Shown: one piece after another, positions 1-8,022 of the stretch
Layout of the letters: the number at the start of each line of letters is the position of its first letter
Numbering within the stretch: the stretch's first letter is position 1
Assembly: GCA_013288285.1 (NCBI GenBank)
Contig: JABDCE010000028.1
Span: forward strand, 1-33,545
Length of the DNA: 33,545 nucleotides
From: Bacteroidota bacterium
GTDB taxonomy: Bacteria > Bacteroidota > Bacteroidia > Chitinophagales > Chitinophagaceae
Direction of reading: 5' to 3'
Translations under genes and position numbers: made by a program
The notes under the pieces: generated by a model
Database searches by the model: none
What the model saw: the letters and a program-made list of their open reading frames with translations, nothing else
What the model was told of the DNA's origin: nothing

Positions 1-516
1 GCCGGATACAGCCGTCTCCGGCTTACCACCAAGTTCTATCGTCTTGATCACCTCATTAGTCGCAGGGTCTATTACCGAAAGATCCTTGCTGTGACCATTG
101 CATACGTACACCTTTTTAGAATGAGCGTCATACATAATCGCGTCAGGGTTGTCCCCTGCTTTTATCTGCGCCAGCACTGCATTTGAATTCAGGTCGAAAA
201 CCGTAATGGTGTTGATCATACCATTGCTCGTAAACCCTTTTTTATACTCAGGGGCGAAGGCGATACCATGCACGCCGGTGGTATTGCTGATCACACCTAC
301 TGAGTCGCCGGTATTTTTATTCAGTATATTCACTTGTGTCTGGTGCGACACATATACATTGTCGTTCACCGGGCAAATGGCTATATAATCCCAACGGCCG
401 AAGCTGGGGATATGAAATGTATTGACAACGTGGTAGCCACCACCCTGCGCAAACGAAGTAAAGCCGGCGGCAAGCAGGGTAATCGCAGTAAGAAACGAAC
501 CGTTTTTGATCTTCAT
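1..516 (-). pseudogene. YncE-like YVTN beta-propeller protein, N-terminal part (runs to left edge, probably split)
   Basis: Reading leftward from an ATG at 516, 172 codons stay open to the window edge. Residues 1-23 form a signal peptide (MKIKNGSF, hydrophobic stretch, cleavage near FAQ). After that come YVTN-type beta-propeller blades: VYVSHQTQVNILN, then VYVCNGHSKDLSVIDPAT and VIKTIELGGKPE. This matches exported YncE-family propellers, commonly about 340 residues. In E. coli, yncE lies beside the TonB receptor gene yncD. Here a receptor fragment lies directly upstream on the same strand, so a receptor-propeller pair is likely. The matching C-terminal part of such a protein lies on the opposite strand at 2381-2758. 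The two pieces do not overlap in family coordinates, and together with about 45 missing residues they would make one normal-length protein. I therefore infer that this gene is broken just beyond the left edge; if it continues intact there, it is simply a partial gene. Confidence 0.7.
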
Positions 517-786
517 AAATTGTACCGGATAAAGTGGTTAAAGTTGTTGAGGGTGTAAATATACTATGTCATTGTTCATCGCACGTATCGGACCGCAATC
601 GGAACACACGCTGGTAATGACTTAATAATTACTTAATACCAAATATCAGGAAGAATACCGGTTATGTGAGAACTAACCTGTTATATAAATGCCGATAAAA
701 CCTAACGATCTGTATTTCAGTGTATTTACTAAAAAAGCCCACTTCGTTGAAGCAGGGCTTTTAGAATTAGTCAGCGCATTGAGTTG
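517..786. other. Intergenic region between receptor fragment and propeller start
   Basis: This 270-bp gap lies downstream of the receptor fragment and upstream of the propeller gene, both on the minus strand. It contains the terminator at 733-762 and presumably the propeller promoter. I see no convincing TAnnTTTG box and no coding frame with family resemblance. Confidence 0.5.
733..762 (-). terminator. Rho-independent terminator downstream of the TonB receptor fragment
   Basis: An inverted repeat AAAAGCCC (733-740) / GGGCTTTT (755-762) encloses an inner stem CTTC/GAAG around a GTT loop. Read on the minus strand it begins 24 bases after the receptor stop codon and ends in a run of T. Adjacent A and T runs mean it could also stop plus-strand transcription. 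Confidence 0.75.
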
Positions 787-2382
787 TCAGAACCGGGCGC
801 CAATGCCCACATATATGCTCCGGCCAAGGGACGGGATGATGCCGGGGCCAGGATACTCTATGGTACGCATAGTGAAGTATTTAGCATCAGCCACATTATT
901 CATTCCGAATTTGATGTGGTAGTTTTTCAGCTTCACGGTAGCCGCCCAATCCATAACGGTATATGCCGGAATTACCCCCACTTCTGCATCATCACTAAAC
1001 ACGGTATTGTTGGCATCGCTGTATGACTTTGCTGTGTGGCTGAACAGGAAAGTAGTGGAGAATCCTTTAATGGCATAAGTAAGCCCAAAACGCTCGATAG
1101 TGGCGGGTGCAAACTCAGCCCAGTTGCCATTATACAGTCCATTGATGTATTTGGCATTGTCATAAGCAAATGAATTAAAGAAAGAAACCGTGCCGACCCT
1201 AGAATGTTTGGTGAACAGTTTCACAATATTCAGCTCCACATAAGACTCGATGCCCATGTGAGCCGCATCGCCTACATTGGTCTCAAAGAAGCTGACATTG
1301 GTGGTGGGGTTAAGGGTTTCTATAGCGATGTTGTTATTGTACGCCATGTAGAAACCGCTGACGTCAAAATTGAAATAGTCTTTTACCGTACCTCTCCAGC
1401 CGAGGTCGACGTTATAGCCGGTTATGTCTTTCAGGTTGGGGTCTATCCTTGCATCAACATCCAACCCCATCGGGTAAAGGAACGAATAAGCTATCGGGGT
1501 GTAGGCCTGTGATATGTTGCCGTAGATATTGGTATTACGCGATGTTTTGTATTGCAGACCAAGGCCGGCTAATGGAATATACCTGGCCTTGTTGCCATTT
1601 ACATTGATCAGGTAATTGCCGGTACTGTCTGTCACAAATCCCTTGGCGGTAGAATTGATATACTCAAACCGGAACCCTGGGGTAACTGACAAATTCCGCC
1701 CGATGTGAAAGGTGTTCTCAACAAATGGCGCGACGTTGAGGGTGGTAAAGGTCAGGTTATTCTCATAATCGCCACCGTAGTTGGTAAAGTCGGGGCCAAT
1801 ATCTGTGGAACCTACACCGCCTTCCTGGCGTATCATAGACCCGTAGAAGAAACGCACGCCGGCTGCGAGTGTCTGCTCCCTGTCGCCGAGGTTATATTTA
1901 GTAAGCGACCGCAGCTCATTGGTAGAGCTCTTGAAATATTCATGCTCCACTTCTCGGGGAATGTATGAATTGGTGGCGGGGCTAATGCTGTCCGGAGTGC
2001 CGGGGCCACCATCCTCATTTCTCCACACTATACTGCGTGAACTTATGTTCAGTGCCGACTTAAAGGTGAGCAATGTCTTATCAGACACGTGATATTCTGA
2101 TGTAAGCGCCACAATATTCCATGGTGTTACGAGCCAGTTGCGTGCGCGCAAAGATTGGTCGGGGTTTTGGTTGAAGGCTGCATCATCAAGTCCACCGGGC
2201 ATGTGAATGAGGTTGCGGAGCAAGGAATATTCCACACCTATTTTGAAACGCTCATTCGGTTTGTATTCCAGTTTCCCGAAACCGGTCACCTGCTCCATTT
2301 GCGAATTCGGCCTCCATCCAGCCTCATACTGCCCTTCCACAAAAGCATAGTAGTTCCACTTTTTCCAGGTGCCGCCTATAGA
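787..2382 (-). pseudogene. TonB-dependent receptor, C-terminal beta-barrel only (N-terminus lost at a rearrangement junction)
   Basis: These 531 codons encode the outer-membrane barrel of a FecA-like TonB-dependent receptor. They run from SIGGTWKKWNYYAFVEG, through barrel segments such as NERFKIGVEYSLLRN, RFEYINSTAKG and YGNISQAYTPIAYS, to the terminal strand SLGRSIYVGIGARF with its C-terminal Phe. The signal peptide, carboxypeptidase-like domain, TonB box and plug (about 230-260 residues in the family) are missing. The open frame continues upstream to 2703, but that extension is low-complexity antisense of the propeller fragment on the plus strand and resembles no receptor. Homology starts exactly where the opposite-strand propeller homology starts (2381). 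The protein would have neither an export signal nor a plug, so it is almost certainly non-functional as encoded. A terminator follows at 733-762. Confidence 0.8.
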
Positions 2383-2383
2383 T
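2376..2383. other. Rearrangement junction between receptor barrel (-) and propeller C-terminus (+)
   Basis: Receptor homology on the minus strand ends at 2382 and propeller homology on the plus strand begins at 2381. The site holds the 6-bp palindrome CTATAG (2376-2381). No insertion sequence, target duplication or recombinase gene is visible here. Confidence 0.6.
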
Positions 2384-2758
2384 ACAAAAACAAAGAGGCT
2401 GTTTGCCGGTTGTGATAATAAGGTACTGATAGTGTTGAATGCAGAGAACGGTAAGGTGGTAAAAGAATTACCCATAGGGGATGGTTGTGATGGTGTTGCG
2501 TTCGACCCGTCATTGAAATATGTATTCAGTTCGAACGGTGAAGGTACCTTGACAGTGATACATGAGAAGTCGGCTAGCGATTTTGAAGTGCTGGAAAACG
2601 CGGTAACCAAGAAGAGTGCACGCACCCTGGCGGTTGACGAGCGCACGCACAAAGTATATCTGCCGGCAGCAGACCTGGGCCCCGCCGACCCGGCGAAGCC
2701 CAAAGCACGCCCTGCAATGATACCAGGTACTTTCCAGGTACTGGTAATGGGTAAGTAA
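2381..2758 (+). pseudogene. YncE-like beta-propeller protein, C-terminal fragment
   Basis: The plus frame carries typical YncE-family C-terminal blades: DTKTKRLFAGCDNKVLIVLN, then GDGCDGVAFDPSLKYVFSSN, EGTLTVIHE, ARTLAVDERTHKVYLPAAD, and a Pro-rich tail ending GTFQVLVMGK. It is 125 codons long with no signal peptide. A GTG at 2369 is the only nearby start, and the residues before 2381 (VPPI) come from antisense of the receptor. It lies 41 bp upstream of the intact receptor at 2800, so the ancestral order was probably propeller then receptor on this strand. Together with the piece at 1-516 it would restore one propeller of about 342 residues. I regard it as the detached 3' end of that gene rather than a separate gene. 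Confidence 0.75.
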
Positions 2759-2799
2759 CAACTTGAAGAAGATCAGACACAGCATCAACGCAATTTTAG

Positions 2800-4989
2800 A
2801 TGAAGAGAACAACCTGCCATTTTACTGTACTTATTGCACTGTTATTTTTAGGGGAGACGTCTGTGGCCCAGAATGTATTCAAGGCGCGGGTGACGGATAA
2901 GACGTCCGGGCAACCGCTGGTGGGCGTAGTAGTGGCTGATAAGAACGGGCACGGTAATGCCACAGACGACAGTGGGATGGTAACAATAAGTGGGGTGCCC
3001 AACGGAAGGGCCACTTTCTTTTTCACTTACCTGGGATATCAGACAGATAGCGTTGCTACGTTGCTGCCAGATAACTCCCTGCACCAGGTAGCCTTGTCCG
3101 GTGGTGAGAAATCTCTTGACGAAGTGGTATTCGTTGCATCAACCCGCACTAACGAGCGTATCGAGAATTCGCCCATAAAAGTAGAAGTGCTGGGCAGCGA
3201 AGATATGGGCGAGGAGAATACAATACGCCCTGCCAATATCGCCAGTATACTGGGTGATGTGAGTGGTGTCCAGATACAACAGTCTTCCGCTGTATCTGGC
3301 AATACCAATGTGCGCATACAGGGACTGAACGGACAGTATAAGCAGATACTCCGGGATGGTATGCCGCTATACGATGGGTTCTCAGGCGGTTTTGGCATAT
3401 TGCAGATACCCCCGCTTGACCTGAAGCAGATAGAGCTGATCAAAGGTTCGGCATCTACCTTGTATGGTGGTGGCGCCATTGCCGGTCTTATCAACCTCAT
3501 TTCTAAACGCCCTACTGACAACCAGGAGGCAATATTTACCATTAATGCTACCACGCTGCAGGAGCAGGATGTGAATGCCTATCTCGCGAAGCGGTATAAA
3601 AAATTTGGTTACACATTGTTTGCAGGTTACACCCATCAGAACGCAGTGGATGTGAACGGTGATGGATTTTCTGATGTGCCTGATCTGAGCACCTTCACTA
3701 TACATCCGCGCCTGTTTTACTATCCCGATTCAAAAACAACGTTGACCGTTGGCTATAATGGTACGTTCGAAAGCCGCCTGGGTGGTGATATGCAGGTGAT
3801 CAATAACCTCGCAGACAGTGCGCATCAGTACTATGAAAAAAATACCACGCAAAGAAATACGGGTGAAGTAATATTTGAGCGGTCATTGCCCGGCCTTGTG
3901 AAGTTGACGATCAAAGGAAGCGTCAGTTCTTTCAACAGGGATATAGCTTCAAATATCATTGACATAAAAGGTAACCAGCTCAGCTACTATTCCGAGGCGT
4001 CTGTTTTTGTACCGCAAAAGAAGAATAGTATCGTCGCAGGTATCAACCTTACCGGTGATAATTTTAAGGTACTGCCGGGATCAGACCCAATACCGCTGCA
4101 GGATTTTCAGAATAGCGCATTGGGCGCGTTCGGTCAGTATTCTATCCACTTTACAGGGCAGACCACCCTGGAGGCGGGGCTCCGTGCAGACCATACCTTT
4201 CAGTATGGCGATTTCATATTACCGCGCCTGGCGCTCTTTCACCGCTTTAATGATACATGGGCCATGCGTGCAGGCGCTGGTTTGGGGTACAAGACGCCTA
4301 ATGCACTCGAGCAGCAAATCATTGATTATCCTATTGAAGACCTGCAGCCGATGCCGGCAGATGTAAAAGCAGAAAAATCTGCGGGTTATAACATAGAAGG
4401 TAACTTCAAGAAAGACATTTCCGATGATGTAAACCTATTTATTAATCACGCATTCTTCCTCACTGACATTTCTTCGCCCATCGTTGCTACTCAGCTCTCT
4501 AACAATAATGTGGTGTTCAGCAATGCCACCAAAGATGTGACCACTATGGGATTTGATACCTATGTGAAGCTTACTATAAAAAAAGTAGAACTCTATGCCG
4601 GCTATACCTATACAGATGCGGAGCGGAAATACCTGCCGCAAAACAGTTTTATGCCGCTCACTCCAAGGAACCGTGTAGCATTCACGGCGGTCAGGGAGTT
4701 TGAGGAGAAATGGCGTGTCGGCCTCGAAGGTTCGTACGTGGGTGTAGAATACAGGGACGGTGATATAAACACGCAACCCTACTTTATTACCGCGCTTATG
4801 ATAGAGCGTAAGTTTGGTAAAAAGTTTACCGTTGTATTAAACGGAGAGAACCTGCTCGATTACCGGCAAACAAAATTCGAGCAGATATATACCGGCCCTG
4901 TTACAGACCCTACATTCAAACCGTTGTGGGCGCCAATCGAAGGTCGGGTGATCAACTTGTCTTTAAAGATCACTCCTTTTAACAAGTAA
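2800..4989 (+). CDS. TonB-dependent outer membrane receptor (intact)
   Basis: A complete 729-residue receptor. Residues 1-24 are a signal peptide ending SVAQ. About 26-105 is a carboxypeptidase-D-regulatory-like beta-sandwich (VTDKTSGQPLVGVVV). A TonB-box-like LDEVVFVAS lies near 106-114, the plug is about 122-238 (VRIQGLNGQYKQILRDGMPL, GSASTLYGGGAIAGLINLIS), and the rest is barrel. It takes up a substrate across the outer membrane using TonB energy. The substrate cannot be read from sequence; a metal chelate or cofactor is plausible. It starts 41 bp after the propeller fragment, so any promoter inside or upstream of the old propeller gene has been separated from it by the rearrangement. Its stop abuts the convergent glycosyltransferase stop with no spacer and no obvious terminator. 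Confidence 0.9.
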   Translation: MKRTTCHFTVLIALLFLGETSVAQNVFKARVTDKTSGQPLVGVVVADKNGHGNATDDSGMVTISGVPNGRATFFFTYLGYQTDSVATLLPDNSLHQVALSGGEKSLDEVVFVASTRTNERIENSPIKVEVLGSEDMGEENTIRPANIASILGDVSGVQIQQSSAVSGNTNVRIQGLNGQYKQILRDGMPLYDGFSGGFGILQIPPLDLKQIELIKGSASTLYGGGAIAGLINLISKRPTDNQEAIFTINATTLQEQDVNAYLAKRYKKFGYTLFAGYTHQNAVDVNGDGFSDVPDLSTFTIHPRLFYYPDSKTTLTVGYNGTFESRLGGDMQVINNLADSAHQYYEKNTTQRNTGEVIFERSLPGLVKLTIKGSVSSFNRDIASNIIDIKGNQLSYYSEASVFVPQKKNSIVAGINLTGDNFKVLPGSDPIPLQDFQNSALGAFGQYSIHFTGQTTLEAGLRADHTFQYGDFILPRLALFHRFNDTWAMRAGAGLGYKTPNALEQQIIDYPIEDLQPMPADVKAEKSAGYNIEGNFKKDISDDVNLFINHAFFLTDISSPIVATQLSNNNVVFSNATKDVTTMGFDTYVKLTIKKVELYAGYTYTDAERKYLPQNSFMPLTPRNRVAFTAVREFEEKWRVGLEGSYVGVEYRDGDINTQPYFITALMIERKFGKKFTVVLNGENLLDYRQTKFEQIYTGPVTDPTFKPLWAPIEGRVINLSLKITPFNK

Positions 4990-6123
4990 CTATTTTCCGA
5001 ACACGGCCTTCATCATCACATCGGTGAACGTATCCCAGGAATACTTCTTCTTTTCAGCAAGAATATTCGAGTGCAGGTTGGGGATAGAGTCAGGCATGTA
5101 GAACTTAAGTATAGCGTCGGCTATTGATTTAGGGTTCGGTTCTGCCACAAACCCTACTTTGCCGTCCGGCACTACTTCTGCCAGGCCACCTACATTGGTC
5201 ACTACCATTGGTTTTTCAAAGTGAAATGCGATCTGGGTGATGCCGCTTTGCGTGGCATGTTTGTATGGTTGTACCACCAGGTCCGCCGCGCTGAAGAAGT
5301 AACGCACTTCGCTGTTAGGGATAAAATCAGTTCTCATGTGCACCGCCTTATGCAGGTGGTGCTTATCTATGATCTTGTCATTGCTCGCTTCAAGGTCTTT
5401 GCTGTAATATTCGCCTGCAGCTACTAATTCGATCCCGGCTTCTTTTATGCGCTTATCGGCCATGGCCTCCAGCAGCAGGTCCAGGCCCTTGTAGTCGCGT
5501 ATGAAGCCGAAGAAAAGAATATACTTTTTCTCCTCATGCAGGTGCAGGTGTTTGCATGCGTCATGCTTGCTTACGGCTTCGTTATAACTGTCGTATATAG
5601 GGTGGGGCGTAAAGTAAGAAGGCTTATGTGTAAATGTTTTCACGTCCTTCAGCACATCCTTGCTCATCGTCACAAAAGCATCTACTACTTTAATGAAGTA
5701 TTGTGTGAATGGTTTATCTCCCGGCCTTTTCTCATGCGGTATTATATTGTCTACCACGCACACTACCCTGGTGTGCTTATTCTTCTTAGCTATTTTCAGT
5801 ATCGTGCCAAATGCCGGCCCCATAAAAGGCAGCCAGTACTTTACAACGATAAGGTCATACTTCGCTTTGTTCATTTCTCCACCTACCTGCATCCAGTTGA
5901 GCGGGTTTACGGAGTTCACTTTAGTATGTATAGTTAATCCTTCCGGAGCGGGCTCATCAGTAAATTGTGTTTTCCCCGGAAACAGAAAAGAAGGGTACTG
6001 AAGCGAGAAAGAATAGATCACTACTTCATGCCCCTGCTGCTGTAGTTGGTATGCCAGTCGTTCATTAAATGCTGCAAGCCCGCCGCGTAGAGGGTGGGCC
6101 GATCCAAGGATTGCGATCCTCAT
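4990..6123 (-). CDS. GT4-family glycosyltransferase
   Basis: A 377-residue retaining glycosyltransferase with a GT-B fold. The N-terminal acceptor domain opens with RIAILGSAHPLRGGLAAFNE. The C-terminal nucleotide-sugar domain shows YILFFGFIRDYKGLDLLLEA (about 201-220), VQPYKHATQSGITQIAF (about 284-300) and VVTNVGGLAEVVPDGKVGFV (about 307-326). There is no signal peptide, so a cytoplasmic or membrane-face enzyme is likely. Its ATG overlaps the TGA of the HddC-like gene (ATGA), which implies translational coupling. The context suggests transfer of a heptose or another sugar in surface glycan synthesis, but donor and acceptor are inferred from neighbours only. It is the last gene of the three-gene unit. 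Confidence 0.85.
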   Translation of the reverse strand: MRIAILGSAHPLRGGLAAFNERLAYQLQQQGHEVVIYSFSLQYPSFLFPGKTQFTDEPAPEGLTIHTKVNSVNPLNWMQVGGEMNKAKYDLIVVKYWLPFMGPAFGTILKIAKKNKHTRVVCVVDNIIPHEKRPGDKPFTQYFIKVVDAFVTMSKDVLKDVKTFTHKPSYFTPHPIYDSYNEAVSKHDACKHLHLHEEKKYILFFGFIRDYKGLDLLLEAMADKRIKEAGIELVAAGEYYSKDLEASNDKIIDKHHLHKAVHMRTDFIPNSEVRYFFSAADLVVQPYKHATQSGITQIAFHFEKPMVVTNVGGLAEVVPDGKVGFVAEPNPKSIADAILKFYMPDSIPNLHSNILAEKKKYSWDTFTDVMMKAVFGK

Positions 6124-6818
6124 AAAAATATTGTTTTAAAATCTTCCTGTGCCTGGTTGTAATCGGCAGGAATGCCAATGTCTATAAAATAGCTGTCGCT
6201 TTTGAATCCGTAAAATTTCTTCTCTTTCCGGAATTGCTCCAGGTAATCTTTTTCAAAGGAGAACTTATCAGCCAGCGGCCGATTCATAAAGCCAGCTTTG
6301 TTAACAATGTAAACGCCGCCGTTTATCAGCCCATGTTCCTTGAATTGTTTCTCCTCAAAAGAAGTAATGATGTTTTTGGCGTCAACGTTCACTACACCAT
6401 AACGGTCGAAATTGTGCATTTCTTTCAGTGCAAGTGTGGTCTCTGCTTTGTGGGCATGGTGAAAGGCCAGTTGTTCACGTATATCTACCAAGAACATGGT
6501 GTCTCCGTTCACTACAACTACATCGTCTGCCTCTGCTTCTTCTATTGCTGCAAGTATACCGCCACCTGTGCCTAATGGCTCATCTTCAATTACACAATCT
6601 ACTTCAAAAAAGAGGTCCTGTGTCTCCAGCCAGTCGGTGACGATCCTGTGCTTGTAACCCAATGACAAGATGACGCGCGTACACTTCTGCCGGTCGAGGT
6701 AAGAGAATAGATGCGATAAAAATGGACGTCCGTCTACCTGGGCCATGCACTTTGGGTAAGCACCTATCACTCCCTGCAATCTTGTTCCCAGTCCGCCGGC
6801 TAATACTATTGCTTCCAT
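6120..6818 (-). CDS. hddC: Sugar-1-phosphate nucleotidyltransferase, HddC-like (D-glycero-D-manno-heptose 1-phosphate guanylyltransferase)
   Basis: A 232-residue nucleotidyltransferase. LAGGLGTRL (about 6-14) and PKCMAQVDGRPFL (about 22-34) form the nucleotide and catalytic Lys region. EDEPLGTGGG is at 78-87 and the metal-binding NGD at 104-106. It activates a sugar 1-phosphate to a nucleotide sugar. The short length without a left-handed beta-helix fits HddC- or RfbF-like enzymes. Assignment to GDP-heptose rests on the adjacent HddA-like kinase 20 bp upstream. It overlaps the downstream glycosyltransferase by four bases. Mannose-1-phosphate or glucose-1-phosphate specificity cannot be excluded from motifs alone. 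Confidence 0.8.
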   Translation of the reverse strand: MEAIVLAGGLGTRLQGVIGAYPKCMAQVDGRPFLSHLFSYLDRQKCTRVILSLGYKHRIVTDWLETQDLFFEVDCVIEDEPLGTGGGILAAIEEAEADDVVVVNGDTMFLVDIREQLAFHHAHKAETTLALKEMHNFDRYGVVNVDAKNIITSFEEKQFKEHGLINGGVYIVNKAGFMNRPLADKFSFEKDYLEQFRKEKKFYGFKSDSYFIDIGIPADYNQAQEDFKTIFL

Positions 6819-6838
6819 TGCTGAATTAATTATTTAGA

Positions 6839-7861
6839 TCAAATGCTCCAGGTGACTAACCCGCGTTCGGTAAATTGATACGGAGAGAAGGTGCCTCCAA
6901 AATGCGACAAAGCTTTTTTAACGGCATACCTGGTGTTGGCTGGGCAATAGAACATCATAAACCCGCCGCCGCCAGCACCGGATATCTTACCACCAGTAGC
7001 GCCTGCTTTCAGGGCTGCCTCGTATATTTCGTCCATGGCGTCATTAGAGATACCTTTTGCCATTTGCTTCTTATAACGGAACCCGAAATCCAAAATGCCC
7101 CCTATTTCGTGTATAGTGCCTTTAAGCAGTGCTTCCTTCATCATCAGTGCCTGCTCTTTAAGGTTATGCATGGCATCTATCGATTCCTTATTTTTCTCCT
7201 TCACATTCTGGCTCTGCGCCTCTATGATAGTTGACGACAACCTGCTTGTAGCCGTAAAATACAGCAACAGATTGTTCTCCAGTTCAAAAAGATATTCCTG
7301 CTTTATTCTAAGTGGATTTACGATCACCTTATTGTCTTTATAGAACTCCATGAAGTTCACTCCACCGAATGTGGCTGCATACTGGTCCTGCTTGCCGCCT
7401 GCCATGGCCAGTTCTACACGTTCTACCTCATAGGCTATCTGGGCTATATCATACTCGCCCAGCGGCAGGTTCAGCCATTCGGCAAAGACCCCTATGATGG
7501 CCACCATAAGTGTAGATGAGCTTCCTAATCCCGATCCCGCAGGTGCATCTACTATTGTTGACAATTTGAACCCGGAAGGAACCGGGCCGTACTTGGTTAC
7601 AATGTGGTTATAGGCCCCTTTCGCGAGGTCAAGGTTGCCGTCAATGGGTAGCTTGTCCGTTTTGTCGTAAGAGAGACTCTCACTTCGGTCTACGGCCTCT
7701 ATGATGATCTGCGGTTCATCAAGTGGTTCTATTGTAGCATAAGCATACAAAGAAATGGTTGCGTTCAGTATGGCGCCGCCATAAAGATCGCAGTAGGGGC
7801 TTACGTCAGTACCGCCTCCGGCAAGTCCTATTCTTAAGGGCGCTTTACTTCTGTAGATCAT
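6839..7861 (-). CDS. hddA: GHMP kinase, HddA-like (D-glycero-D-manno-heptose 7-phosphate kinase)
   Basis: A 340-residue GHMP-superfamily sugar kinase. The N-terminus SKAPLRIGLAGGGTDVSPYC is typical of HddA. The ATP-binding motif PAGSGLGSSS is at 107-116, and the C-terminal GHMP motif GATGGKISGAGGGGF lies near 290-303. HddA phosphorylates heptose 7-phosphate at C1. GmhB then removes the 7-phosphate and HddC adds the nucleotide. Neither GmhA nor GmhB is in the window, so they would have to be encoded elsewhere. It is the first gene of the minus-strand cassette and diverges from moxR across a 161-bp spacer. Related GHMP kinases such as fucose or mannose kinases are the main alternative. Confidence 0.82.
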   Translation of the reverse strand: MIYRSKAPLRIGLAGGGTDVSPYCDLYGGAILNATISLYAYATIEPLDEPQIIIEAVDRSESLSYDKTDKLPIDGNLDLAKGAYNHIVTKYGPVPSGFKLSTIVDAPAGSGLGSSSTLMVAIIGVFAEWLNLPLGEYDIAQIAYEVERVELAMAGGKQDQYAATFGGVNFMEFYKDNKVIVNPLRIKQEYLFELENNLLLYFTATSRLSSTIIEAQSQNVKEKNKESIDAMHNLKEQALMMKEALLKGTIHEIGGILDFGFRYKKQMAKGISNDAMDEIYEAALKAGATGGKISGAGGGGFMMFYCPANTRYAVKKALSHFGGTFSPYQFTERGLVTWSI

Positions 7862-8022
7862 AATATGGCAGCTAAATTAATAAATTAATGGCTCATCTGC
7901 TGTGCCTTTCCACATCGGGTGTATTCATTCTGTTAATTCCGTCCCCATTTCACAAAAAATTATAAACTTCTAGTCAGGTTACTATCGTATTAATCTGTAA
8001 ACTTGTATAATTAATTAAATTT
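7862..8022. other. Divergent intergenic region between hddA and moxR
   Basis: 161 bp, AT-rich, separating the minus-strand heptose cassette from the plus-strand moxR unit. It should carry both promoters. Only a near-match TAAACTTG (7998-8005, plus) is visible. Confidence 0.35.

Noticed and set aside
3039..3554. 171-codon minus-strand open frame inside the intact TonB receptor
   Set aside because: Antisense to clear plug-domain coding sequence, no family resemblance, Ser/Pro-rich composition typical of a shadow frame.
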